Shown here in pieces: positions 1 through 6,628 of a stretch of 37,075 nt of DNA. Location: contig JAIQFI010000051.1 of NCBI GenBank assembly GCA_020073345.1, positions 1-37,075 of the forward strand, read 5' to 3'. Both the position numbers and the translations under genes were made by a program. The notes under the pieces were generated by a model. The model had not been told where the DNA came from and searched no databases. It saw nothing but the letters and a program-made list of their open reading frames with translations. This stretch comes from Terriglobia bacterium (lineage in GTDB: Bacteria > Acidobacteriota > Terriglobia > Bryobacterales > Bryobacteraceae). Position 1 is the stretch's first letter; each line of letters opens with the position of its first letter.

Positions 1-125
1 ACGACGACGGCTCGCCGCACCCGCGCGTATAACTCCACTGTGTACACCTCTCCGGTGTTCCACAAAACATAAGCCTATGGGAATGTTCGATGGAACCAGT
101 CTCCTGGCGGTCTGGTTTTGCTCCG

Positions 126-166
126 CCAGTTAAGCCGCTCACGCGGCGTTTACTGGTCTATTTTGC
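126..166 (+). terminator. Candidate terminator hairpin at left edge
   Basis: An imperfect inverted repeat runs from 126 to 156. Outer arms CCAGT/ACTGG and inner arms GCCGC/GCGGC enclose a TCAC loop, with one mismatch and one bulge, and TCTATTTT follows. It could end a plus-strand gene lying left of the window, or be an integrase arm site near the HTH gene. The rest of 1-229 shows no convincing gene. Confidence 0.35.
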
Positions 167-229
167 ATCCGGCGCTTATAGTATGCCGCCGGAATAGGGC
201 AGGGCAGGGGGCAGCCGATCCATCGTAAG

Positions 230-526
230 ATGGATCGACCCGCCATGGCCCGCGACAAAGGACCGTACACGACGATCACAACTCCCGAGATCGCGCAGCG
301 CCTCGGATTGAGCGAGGAAACCGTCTACGGAATGCTCAAGGCCGGAGAGATCCCCAATATCCGCCGCCGCCACCTGTTCATCGTCTCCCGCACGGCCTAC
401 GAACAGTGGGAAGCCACAATCGGCAACCCCGGCGCCACGTCCCGGCCCGTGACAATCACGAGCGGCGCTGTCTACGGCCCCATCAGCAGCAGCCAGATCC
501 TGTCCGACAAAAAACCTGAAAAATAG
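230..526 (+). CDS. Excisionase-like helix-turn-helix DNA-binding protein
   Basis: A small (98 aa) protein with one MerR/excisionase-type winged helix (HTH_17 pattern) at about residues 15-60. TTPEIAQRLGLSEETVYGML forms the helix-turn-helix, followed by the usual wing ending in a Trp near AYEQWEA. The C-terminal 35 residues look disordered. Proteins of this kind act as recombination directionality factors or small regulators. It lies 38 bases before a tyrosine integrase on the same strand, which suggests a Xis role (inference). The start could be ATG 230 or the in-frame ATG at 245; neither has a clear ribosome binding site. Confidence 0.8.
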   Translation: MDRPAMARDKGPYTTITTPEIAQRLGLSEETVYGMLKAGEIPNIRRRHLFIVSRTAYEQWEATIGNPGATSRPVTITSGAVYGPISSSQILSDKKPEK

Positions 527-534
527 CGGAATCG

Positions 535-546
535 GCTAACGGGAAT
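535..546 (+). repeat. 12-bp repeat shared with tRNA-Glu (candidate att core)
   Basis: GCTAACGGGAAT occurs here, 18 bases before the integrase ATG, and again in the same orientation at 3867-3878 inside the acceptor and T-arm of the tRNA-Glu gene. Tyrosine integrases often recombine in exactly that part of a tRNA, and their att site often lies next to int. The repeat is short, so chance is not excluded. Confidence 0.35.
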
Positions 547-564
547 TGTGTGTAGAATCCTGTC

Positions 565-1761
565 ATGGCCATTCGCAAACGCACGTGGAAAACGGCCGCC
601 GGAATGAAGACCGCGTGGTCTTATGTATTCGACGCCCCCGGATCAACCCGTCAAAACCGCAACCAGATCTTCGAAAGCGGATTCGCGTCCAAGAAGGAAG
701 CGCAGGATGCCGAAACCGCCCGCCGTGTCCGGGCGCAGCGGGAATTCGATCTGGGCAAGGACACGCCGGCGGAAGTGCCCGGATCGTTACAGGGCTTGTT
801 GACCGAATTCTTCACCGAGCACGGCGCGAAATCTCTGGCACCGAAAACACTGGCGCGCTACCGCGAGATGGTCCCGTATCTCGACGGCGATTTATTGGCC
901 ATGCCCATACCCGCCATCAAGCCCTTGCACCTCACACGTGAATGGAACCGGCTACTGACCGCCGGGGGCAGGGGCCGCCGGGCGGGAAAGCCCCTCAGCC
1001 GCAAGACCGTGCGCAATATCGCGGGGCTGTTATCGAGCGCCTTCACGCGTGGCCTGCGATGGGGTATCGCGCAGATCAATCCCGTGCCCGCCTCCGATCC
1101 GCCGGTCCCGAAGAAAAAGGAAGGCATCGCCCTAAGCATCGAGCAGGCCGATCAGCTCATCGCGGGCGCAACCGCGCCGTGGGGCATGAACGTCTTTCTG
1201 GAGCTGGACGCCGCGACCGGGGCGAGGCGAGGGGAGCTGCTGGGGCTTCAATGGTCGGATCTCAATGGCAATCACCTGACGATCGGCAGGTCATTGTCGC
1301 AGGTCGGGCAGGAGGTTTTCCTGAAAGAACCCAAGGGCAAGAAATTCCGGGTCATCACGATTCCACCCACGGCCCTGAAAAAGCTTCACGCCCACCGTAA
1401 GGCGCAGGAACCGTACCGCCAGCATTTCGGCCGCAGTTATCAAGGGGATTATATTTTCTGCAATCCGGACGGCTCGCCCCTGAAGCCGGACACGGTGTCG
1501 GCCTCGGTGTCGCTGCTGTTCCGCACCCTCAACTTGCCGAAAGGAGCCAGCCTGCACAGCCTGCGTCATACTCACGGCTCGCACCTGCTAGCCGCCGGTG
1601 TGCCAATCACGGATGTCAGCAAACGCCTCGGCCATGCCAACCCCCATGTGACGGCCACGGTCTACGCTCACGCGCTGCCCGGCCACGACGATCAGGCCGC
1701 CGATGCGTGGGAGAAGTTTCAGAGGAATGGAAGACCTGCTAAGGTCCGACGGCGGAGGTAA
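565..1761 (+). CDS. Site-specific tyrosine recombinase (phage-type integrase)
   Basis: A 398-aa integrase of the lambda family that cuts and rejoins DNA at attachment sites. Residues about 1-65 resemble an arm-binding domain, 75-175 the SAM-like core-binding domain, and 190-385 the catalytic domain. The active-site set is complete: R221 in TGARRGE, a Lys near 257 in the KGKKFR hairpin, H331-x-x-R334 in HSLRH, H357 in LGHAN, and nucleophile Y367 in VYAHAL. There is no good ribosome binding site before ATG 565, but TAGAAT at 553-558 could be a -10 box giving an almost leaderless mRNA. The stop codon directly follows a GGAGG that serves the next gene, so the two are probably co-transcribed. Full length and apparently intact. 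Confidence 0.95.
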   Translation: MAIRKRTWKTAAGMKTAWSYVFDAPGSTRQNRNQIFESGFASKKEAQDAETARRVRAQREFDLGKDTPAEVPGSLQGLLTEFFTEHGAKSLAPKTLARYREMVPYLDGDLLAMPIPAIKPLHLTREWNRLLTAGGRGRRAGKPLSRKTVRNIAGLLSSAFTRGLRWGIAQINPVPASDPPVPKKKEGIALSIEQADQLIAGATAPWGMNVFLELDAATGARRGELLGLQWSDLNGNHLTIGRSLSQVGQEVFLKEPKGKKFRVITIPPTALKKLHAHRKAQEPYRQHFGRSYQGDYIFCNPDGSPLKPDTVSASVSLLFRTLNLPKGASLHSLRHTHGSHLLAAGVPITDVSKRLGHANPHVTATVYAHALPGHDDQAADAWEKFQRNGRPAKVRRRR

Positions 1762-1766
1762 GTTTA

Positions 1767-2471
1767 ATGGCGATCAATGGGCACAGAAGTGGACAGAAGC
1801 CTAAGATAAACGCCTTCATCTCCTACTCGCATGAGGATCGCAAATTCGGTGCCGAAGCCAAGGCCGTTTTGGCCGAAATCGGCATCGGCGCGTTTCTGGC
1901 CCATGATGATCTGCATGTATCCGAGGAGTGGCGCGCCCGCATCATCGAAGAGCTGCAGCGCTGCGATCTATTCGTTCCGTTACTGAGCGCCAACTTTCTC
2001 ACATCGAAGTGGGCGCCTCAGGAAATCGGCTTCATCATTTCGCGGCCTCAAGTGGCCATTGCTCCCATCTCGCTCGACGGCACCACGCCTTTCGGCTTCA
2101 TCTCTCACGTTCAGAGCCGCAAGATCACCAAGGACGGCATTACCCGTGAGCTTCTCATTGAGCCGCTCGCCCGGCGGATGCCGCGCCAGATTTTGCCCGG
2201 CCTGATTCAGCTTGCTGGAAAGGCAGGCAGCTTTCGTTCCGCCGAAGCATTGATGGCCCCGCTCGTTCCTCACTTTCCGATTTTTACGACTGACGAGGCG
2301 CAGGCCCTCGCAGCTGCTTCTGTCGAGAACGGCCAAATCTGGCTGGCGGCCCTGTGCAAGACCGAGTACCTGCCCGAATTCGTTCATCACCAGGGCAAAA
2401 ACATCGACGCGAAGACGCTGCGCGCGCTCAACTACCAGATTGAACACGGCGAATGGTATAAGGGCGATTGA
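1767..2471 (+). CDS. TIR-domain protein
   Basis: A 234-aa protein with an N-terminal TIR domain at about residues 13-120. It shows KINAFISYSHEDRKF, then FLAHDDLHVSEEW, LLSANF (S74) and W82-x3-E86, a layout common in bacterial TIR proteins. TIR domains cleave NAD+ or make cyclic-ADP-ribose signals in anti-phage defence, or act as adaptors. In the helix after W55 the residues are R56-A57-R58, where I expected the catalytic Glu of NADase TIRs; the only nearby acids are E53-E54. Activity is therefore uncertain. Residues 120-234 match no domain I know. GGAGG at 1754-1758 lies inside the end of the integrase gene, 8 bases before this ATG. The stop overlaps a possible TTG start of the next gene. Confidence 0.88.
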   Translation: MAINGHRSGQKPKINAFISYSHEDRKFGAEAKAVLAEIGIGAFLAHDDLHVSEEWRARIIEELQRCDLFVPLLSANFLTSKWAPQEIGFIISRPQVAIAPISLDGTTPFGFISHVQSRKITKDGITRELLIEPLARRMPRQILPGLIQLAGKAGSFRSAEALMAPLVPHFPIFTTDEAQALAAASVENGQIWLAALCKTEYLPEFVHHQGKNIDAKTLRALNYQIEHGEWYKGD

Positions 2472-2506
2472 TCTTTCTGCCGCGCGTGCTAGTTGATGAA
2501 TCGACT

Positions 2507-3805
2507 ATGGCAACAAGGAAGCGGACTGTGCCCAAACGGACGAAGAAACAGGTCAAGCGCAAGACGGCAAGGTCCGCGCGGGCGAAGGCTTCAGTCAAAG
2601 CGCTGCCGCCCGACGAACCAGAGATTCTCTCGCTCTGCATCAGCTGCGCCAAGCACCCCGCTCTGAAATCCTTCGTCAAGCGATGCGGGGAAAAAGGACA
2701 CGAGTGCGGCATCTGCCACCGCACTGACCAACTCGCCTCGCCACCGTCTGTTCATACTGCGCTGTCCTCGCTCGTGCGCGCCCTTGTGAGGTTTTACTAC
2801 GACGAGTGGATCTACAACGGACACTGGGGTGGGGACGAGGAGCCCGAAGCGCTCCTGTGCCACGAGAACGCAATTGTCGAGCATGCCAAGACGCCCGGAT
2901 TTACCCGCACGGCTCAGGATTCAGAAGTGTTTCTCACGACCCTCTTTGATCCGCCATATCCCGACTATGACAAGGGAATCGCTGTCTACGCCGGCCATCA
3001 TGACGGAATAGGACGCTTGCCACCGATGAGCGCGATTAGTACGTCCATGTCGCCCGTCTACAGAGGCATTAAGGACCGTCTGAAGCACGAGAACTACTTC
3101 GAGATCCAGGACGAGTTTGAGAAACGCCTAGCCACCTTCGATTCAGAGCTTGCTGCCGCTCTGCCAGCGGGGACGGTCCTGTTCCGTGCGCGACAGGGGG
3201 TCGCGCGACGGTATATCCGTGGTTTTGGCTGGGAAGCTGAGACGATCTATCAGCCCTACCTCGGCAAGGAGATCGGTGCACCACCGCCGCCGCGAGCGAC
3301 CGCCGGACGATTGAACAGGGAAGGTGTATCATTCCTCTATCTCGCCACCGACGAAAAGACCGCCGCTGCCGAGCTACGCCCGCATCCCGGACATTACCTA
3401 TCCGTTGCCGCGTTCCGCAGCACGAAAAATCTTCGTGTGATCGACTTCGGCGCGATCGACATCGGAAGCTTTTCCTCCTCGGACGTACGCCTTGATATGT
3501 TCTACCTTGGACACACGATCAGCCGCGAGATCGGCCTGCCGATCATTCCCGAAGAACGGCATCGCTATAGCATCACGCAACTGCTGGCCGACATCGTGCG
3601 CCGTCGTGGTTTCGATGGCATCCGGTTCCCGAGTTCACTCGGCACAGGTTCGAACTATTGCATCTTCAAACCCGCGCTGTTCAAGGCCCAGGACCGCTCA
3701 GCCAAGGTCGTGTACATCAAGCGCCTGCACTACGACATCGAGAATGCTGCTCACCTGATCAAGCCCACTGAGGACGATACGGAATTGCCCGGATCGGGTG
3801 ATTGA
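2507..3805 (+). CDS. RES-domain protein with zinc-ribbon/HEPN-like N-terminus
   Basis: A 432-aa protein. The N-terminus is basic. CISC and CGIC pairs then form a probable zinc ribbon leading into the domain often seen before RES domains (HEPN/RES N-terminal type). The RES domain covers about residues 220-405. Its three defining residues are visible: R227 in LFRARQG, E289 in AAAELRPHPG, and S376/S377 in RFPSSLG. RES toxins such as MbcT destroy NAD+ by phosphorolysis or hydrolysis and normally pair with an Xre/MbcA antitoxin. None is encoded here. A TTG at 2468 overlapping the TIR stop (TTGA) would add 13 residues and couple the two genes; I prefer ATG 2507. The neighbours (TIR, integrase) suggest a defence role (inference). 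Confidence 0.85.
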   Translation: MATRKRTVPKRTKKQVKRKTARSARAKASVKALPPDEPEILSLCISCAKHPALKSFVKRCGEKGHECGICHRTDQLASPPSVHTALSSLVRALVRFYYDEWIYNGHWGGDEEPEALLCHENAIVEHAKTPGFTRTAQDSEVFLTTLFDPPYPDYDKGIAVYAGHHDGIGRLPPMSAISTSMSPVYRGIKDRLKHENYFEIQDEFEKRLATFDSELAAALPAGTVLFRARQGVARRYIRGFGWEAETIYQPYLGKEIGAPPPPRATAGRLNREGVSFLYLATDEKTAAAELRPHPGHYLSVAAFRSTKNLRVIDFGAIDIGSFSSSDVRLDMFYLGHTISREIGLPIIPEERHRYSITQLLADIVRRRGFDGIRFPSSLGTGSNYCIFKPALFKAQDRSAKVVYIKRLHYDIENAAHLIKPTEDDTELPGSGD

Positions 3806-3815
3806 TTTCTAAAAT

Positions 3816-3835
3816 GTGTGAGCAAGTGTGAGCAA
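3816..3835 (+). repeat. Tandem 10-bp repeat between RES gene and tRNA
   Basis: GTGTGAGCAA occurs twice head to tail, 10 bases after the RES stop codon and 24 bases before the tRNA-Glu 3' end. Short direct repeats beside an attachment site may be integrase arm-binding sites, but nothing else here tests that. Confidence 0.5.
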
Positions 3836-3859
3836 TATGTCTGTAACTTATTGAAAACT

Positions 3860-3934
3860 TGGTAGCGCTAACGGGAATCGAACCCGTATTTGAGCCTTGA
3901 GAGGGCTCCGTCCTAACCGTTAGACGATAGCGCC
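3860..3934 (-). tRNA. tRNA-Glu (anticodon CTC)
   Basis: Read on the minus strand this folds as a full cloverleaf. The 7-bp acceptor stem is GGCGCTA with TAGCGCT (one G-U at the first pair). It has a D-arm GTCT/GGAC, an anticodon stem GAGCC/GGCTC around the loop CTCTCAA (anticodon CTC, reads GAG), a T-arm ACGGG TTCGATT CCCGT, discriminator A and an encoded CCA at 3862-3860. It lies 21 bases downstream of the beta-repeat gene on the same strand. Its 3' end faces the integrase-TIR-RES module, the side on which tRNA-integrating elements sit. Confidence 0.97.
3867..3878 (+). repeat. 12-bp repeat inside tRNA-Glu (second copy of candidate att core)
   Basis: Identical to 535-546. On the tRNA it spans the 3' half of the T-arm and part of the acceptor stem, a frequent crossover position for tyrosine integrases. 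The two copies would delimit a 3.3-kb segment containing only int, TIR and RES. Confidence 0.35.
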
Positions 3935-3955
3935 ATTTACCTCAGTATACGATGT

Positions 3956-5632
3956 TCACTGCGCTCGCAGAACTTTTACGTTGAACGCAATCCTCTGCTG
4001 GCTGCTGACACCTACCGTCACCGCCATACCCGTGGTTCGGCATCCGTCCAGGCCGTTGGGATCGTAGACATCGCAGGGAGGATCGTCCAGCCACGCTACC
4101 AGCGTGTAGTTTCCCGGCGGAATCCCGGCGATCTGGAAAATGCCATACTCGTCCGCGGCCGTCTCGCGATAACTCTGCAGGTGGTCCGCCGGCGAGTCCG
4201 GAATCAGGACCATGCTGGCCCCACTCCACACATCCCCGTTGGGCCCGAACACGCGGCCGTCGAGCCGTCCTCCGCGCGAATCCAGCACGATTTCGAACGG
4301 AACGCTGTCGCCCACGGATCCAGCCAGGCCCAGTGCGCGCACGTCCGTGCCGTTCACTCGCACCGCGGAAACGTAGAAATTGTCCGGCAGATTCCGCACA
4401 AAGACGTCGTAGGTTTCCTCGGGCATCAAGGTGACGGTGAACTGCGCCGCTGTGTTTCGCGGATTCGCTTCGGCAATCGCACCTCGCTCGCTGCGCGGTT
4501 CGAGCGTCACGCGGAGCGCGGAATTCGAACGCGCGTCCGGTGGGTTCGGACTCCCCTCGATGCGAAAGACGCCCTTCACGTCGCGGGCGGGTAACGCCAG
4601 CAGGCTCACGTCGCCGACGTCCTGGTCGGCAACGGTCAGAAACGTCCGTCCGATGACCCGGCGACCCTCGTCGGTGCCATCGGCCCATACCTGGTACGAT
4701 CCCGGCGTAACTTCCCGGATGGTGAAATTGGAGTCCTTATCGAATTCGGCGCGCACGGGTAACGGCAGTGTCCCCGTGTTGCCGGCATCCACGCGCTCCA
4801 GAAAGATAGTAGCGGTGCTCATCGCCAGGCCGGTGACGCCGTCGGTGACGCGCCCTCGTATGGAGGCCTTTCGGACTGCCTGCAGAAATAGATTGATGCC
4901 GCCGATCTCGCTGCCGGGGCCCGCGTGGATTGGCACCGCCTCGTCGAGTTTCAGCGTGTCGGGATAGAACGTGGTCGCGTAGGTGTTGCTGGGAATCTCA
5001 CGGCGCGAATCGTCCACGGACGGCTGATCCTGATATTCCCGCGTCGAGGGCGCTTTCTCATACACGGCGGCCACGTAGTACGATCCGGGCGCAAGACCGT
5101 AAATCCGGTAATCTCCCTGATCGTCGGTCATCGCGCTGCGAACCGCGGTGAATCCATGACGGCCGCGCAGGTGATATTCACGGTAGAGCTGCACCGGCAC
5201 GCCCACCGCGGGATCGCCGTCGTTGAACCGGACCTTTCCAGCCAGCGTCGCCCACGGCTTCAGGCGAAATGTCGCCTGGGAAATCACCTGTCCGGAGTCG
5301 ATGAAAAAACGCGGCGGCATGCGCAGTATTCCGCGCACAAAGACGGATGTCTCCAGGTAGCCGTCGCGCTGCGCGGTGAGCGAATAGGCTCCGCGCGGGA
5401 TATTCCGGAGTTCAAAGACTCCTTTGTCATCGGCAGCCGCACCGAGGGTGGGAGCGCCGGCCTCCAGCGGCCGGAGGACCACACGGGCGCGGCTGAGCGG
5501 CGCTCCGTCGGAATCGCGCAGGACGACGCCGGTGATTCGGCCGCCGGTGACGGATTCAGCCGTTGGTGCTCGGAGCGGCAGATTCTGCGCCCATACCGCG
5601 GCGCCGGCCAGCGCCAGGACCCAAGTCCGCAT
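3956..5632 (-). CDS. Secreted carboxypeptidase-regulatory-like repeat protein
   Basis: A 558-aa exported protein of unknown job. Residues 1-15 form a signal peptide, MRTWVLALAGAAVWA, with a likely cut after the AWA. The body contains four recognisable beta-sandwich repeats of the carboxypeptidase-regulatory/CnaB type. Each runs from a GxV/GRV strand through a D-x-G-x-F/Y turn to a PGxY-type end; examples are DDKGVFELRNIPRGAYSL, DDQGDYRIYGLAPGSYYV, VTPGSYQVWA and YGIFQIAGIPPGNYTLVAW. No catalytic peptidase domain or TonB barrel follows, so it is probably a binding or scaffold protein at the cell envelope. Such stand-alone repeat proteins are abundant in Acidobacteriota. The gene is separated from its neighbours by about 110 bases upstream and runs into the tRNA. 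Confidence 0.85.
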   Translation of the reverse strand: MRTWVLALAGAAVWAQNLPLRAPTAESVTGGRITGVVLRDSDGAPLSRARVVLRPLEAGAPTLGAAADDKGVFELRNIPRGAYSLTAQRDGYLETSVFVRGILRMPPRFFIDSGQVISQATFRLKPWATLAGKVRFNDGDPAVGVPVQLYREYHLRGRHGFTAVRSAMTDDQGDYRIYGLAPGSYYVAAVYEKAPSTREYQDQPSVDDSRREIPSNTYATTFYPDTLKLDEAVPIHAGPGSEIGGINLFLQAVRKASIRGRVTDGVTGLAMSTATIFLERVDAGNTGTLPLPVRAEFDKDSNFTIREVTPGSYQVWADGTDEGRRVIGRTFLTVADQDVGDVSLLALPARDVKGVFRIEGSPNPPDARSNSALRVTLEPRSERGAIAEANPRNTAAQFTVTLMPEETYDVFVRNLPDNFYVSAVRVNGTDVRALGLAGSVGDSVPFEIVLDSRGGRLDGRVFGPNGDVWSGASMVLIPDSPADHLQSYRETAADEYGIFQIAGIPPGNYTLVAWLDDPPCDVYDPNGLDGCRTTGMAVTVGVSSQQRIAFNVKVLRAQ

Positions 5633-5679
5633 CTTTAAAGCATGACGCAGGAAGGCCCCGGTGCGTGGAAGGCTACAGC

Positions 5680-5704
5680 TGCGTGGAGGCTAATGTGCTT
5701 CCGC
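5680..5704. repeat. 25-bp imperfect repeat, copy 1
   Basis: This 25-bp stretch matches 6604-6628 at 20 positions in the same orientation, and all five differences are transitions. The core GGAGGC-TAATGT-GCTTCC can fold as a short hairpin, counting a G-U pair. It lies between the YflT-like gene and the beta-repeat gene. Confidence 0.45.
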
Positions 5705-5742
5705 AACAGGGCCATCGAGGACGTTTTCGTTTGCTTTGAATG

Positions 5743-6180
5743 TCAGGTTTCACCTGCCAAGTGTTCGATTCCACTAAACGAGTAGTAGCGGGCGACTGTA
5801 GGGTGCCTGGGCTGGAGGGATTTCCACGCCTCAATTTTGACCTGCTCGGTAGGACAGTGCACGGCGACGAACGCGGCGCCCTTCTTCGCCGCCGCCAGAT
5901 CTTTATCTGCGTACAAGGCCTCAGTTCCAAAGATTCGGGACAACTCCGTCATCAACACTCCCCACAGTCCATCTTTGAGCAAGTGGTCTTCGGCGAACCG
6001 GACCACCTCTTCACCGGGCACAGAGATCACGTCTTCATCCATAAGACCAGCGTGAATGAGTTCCTTTTTGGCGCGGTCGGCGTCCACGAGATTCTCAAAG
6101 ACTGCCAGAATGCAGTGTTTCGGATAGAAGACGCCGAACTCGACGTCTTTGTTTTTGAAGAATGTGGCTAATCGGCTCAT
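5743..6180 (-). CDS. YflT-like (general stress protein 17M type) domain protein
   Basis: A 145-aa soluble protein. Residues about 20-60 (HCILAVFENLVDADRAKKEL, then AGLMDEDVISV) resemble the YflT/general-stress-17M domain, which has a beta strand, a helix and the GF/GLxxxDIS-like turn. The remainder is unassigned. ATG 6180 is chosen because it overlaps the stop of the 25-codon reading frame before it (TGATG), which implies coupling; a GTG at 6204 would add 8 residues. It lies downstream of csbD, so a general stress role is likely (inference). Function is otherwise unknown. Confidence 0.7.
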   Translation of the reverse strand: MSRLATFFKNKDVEFGVFYPKHCILAVFENLVDADRAKKELIHAGLMDEDVISVPGEEVVRFAEDHLLKDGLWGVLMTELSRIFGTEALYADKDLAAAKKGAAFVAVHCPTEQVKIEAWKSLQPRHPTVARYYSFSGIEHLAGET

Positions 6181-6257
6181 CACGTGGACGTCGCGCCTCC
6201 CCACACCAGGCCGACCAGACCCAGTGCAATTAGGATCATCCCAAGGGTCTTGTTCAT
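6180..6257 (-). CDS. 25-residue membrane microprotein
   Basis: A 25-codon reading frame fills the gap between csbD and the YflT-like gene exactly. Its ATG directly follows the csbD stop (TAGATG) and its TGA overlaps the next start (TGATG). The peptide begins MNKTLGMILIALGLVGLVWG and is essentially one transmembrane helix with a Lys at residue 3. The opening resembles the first helix of DUF3185-type two-helix membrane proteins (from memory), so it may be a shortened relative. The exact fit and the clean hydrophobic helix argue for a real gene. It has no separate ribosome binding site, so translation probably depends on csbD. Confidence 0.6.
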   Translation of the reverse strand: MNKTLGMILIALGLVGLVWGGATST

Positions 6258-6437
6258 CTATTTCTCGAAGACCCTTTCGATCTGGCCGACTTTCTTCTGG
6301 ATCTTGCCGGCAAGTTTTTCGTCCTGACCTTCGGCGGCTAGCGTTGGATCGTTGGTGACTTGTCCCGCCTTCAGTTTAACTCTGCCTTTCATTTCATGAA
6401 GCTTGCCGGTGATCTGGTCCTTCGTGCTCGGTTCCAT
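6258..6437 (-). CDS. CsbD family stress-response protein
   Basis: A 59-aa, highly charged small protein of the CsbD family, induced by general stress in many bacteria; its biochemical role is not settled. The family pattern is clear: KDQITGKLHEMKGRVKLKAG, then a predicted helix with AAEGQDEKLAGKIQKKVGQIE. ATG 6437 is fixed by an ideal AGGAGG ribosome binding site ending 6 bases upstream (6447-6442). It leads a compact three-gene unit with the microprotein and the YflT-like gene. Confidence 0.92.
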   Translation of the reverse strand: MEPSTKDQITGKLHEMKGRVKLKAGQVTNDPTLAAEGQDEKLAGKIQKKVGQIERVFEK

Positions 6438-6603
6438 GTTTCCTCCTCTTGACTCGGATCTTGGCCGAACCTCAACATGGACTGAGCTTTCGAAGGCCAC
6501 TGTTCACACAGGTTTTGCGCGCGATTCCATCACCACAAGATATCGAGTGACCAGGATGGTCAGGTCGGAGAACTCTGACGATGTGCGCGCTGAGACAACT
6601 CGG

Positions 6604-6628
6604 TGCGCGGAAGCTAATATGTTTCCAC
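6604..6628. repeat. 25-bp imperfect repeat, copy 2
   Basis: Partner of 5680-5704. The core GGAAGC-TAATAT-GTTTCC keeps the same hairpin, with the sequence changes giving G-C, A-T or G-U pairs. It spans the stop codon (6614-6616) of the amino-acid permease gene, so the two copies flank the csbD trio. Confidence 0.45.

Noticed and set aside
1-229. Search for a second tRNA-Glu 3' end (TGGTAGCGCT) marking the left end of the element
   Set aside because: No copy is present in the window; the only shared sequence is the 12-mer at 535-546.
4925-5638. A 237-codon plus-strand frame opposite the beta-repeat gene
   Set aside because: No recognisable motif or ribosome site; the minus-strand gene has a signal peptide and four repeats.
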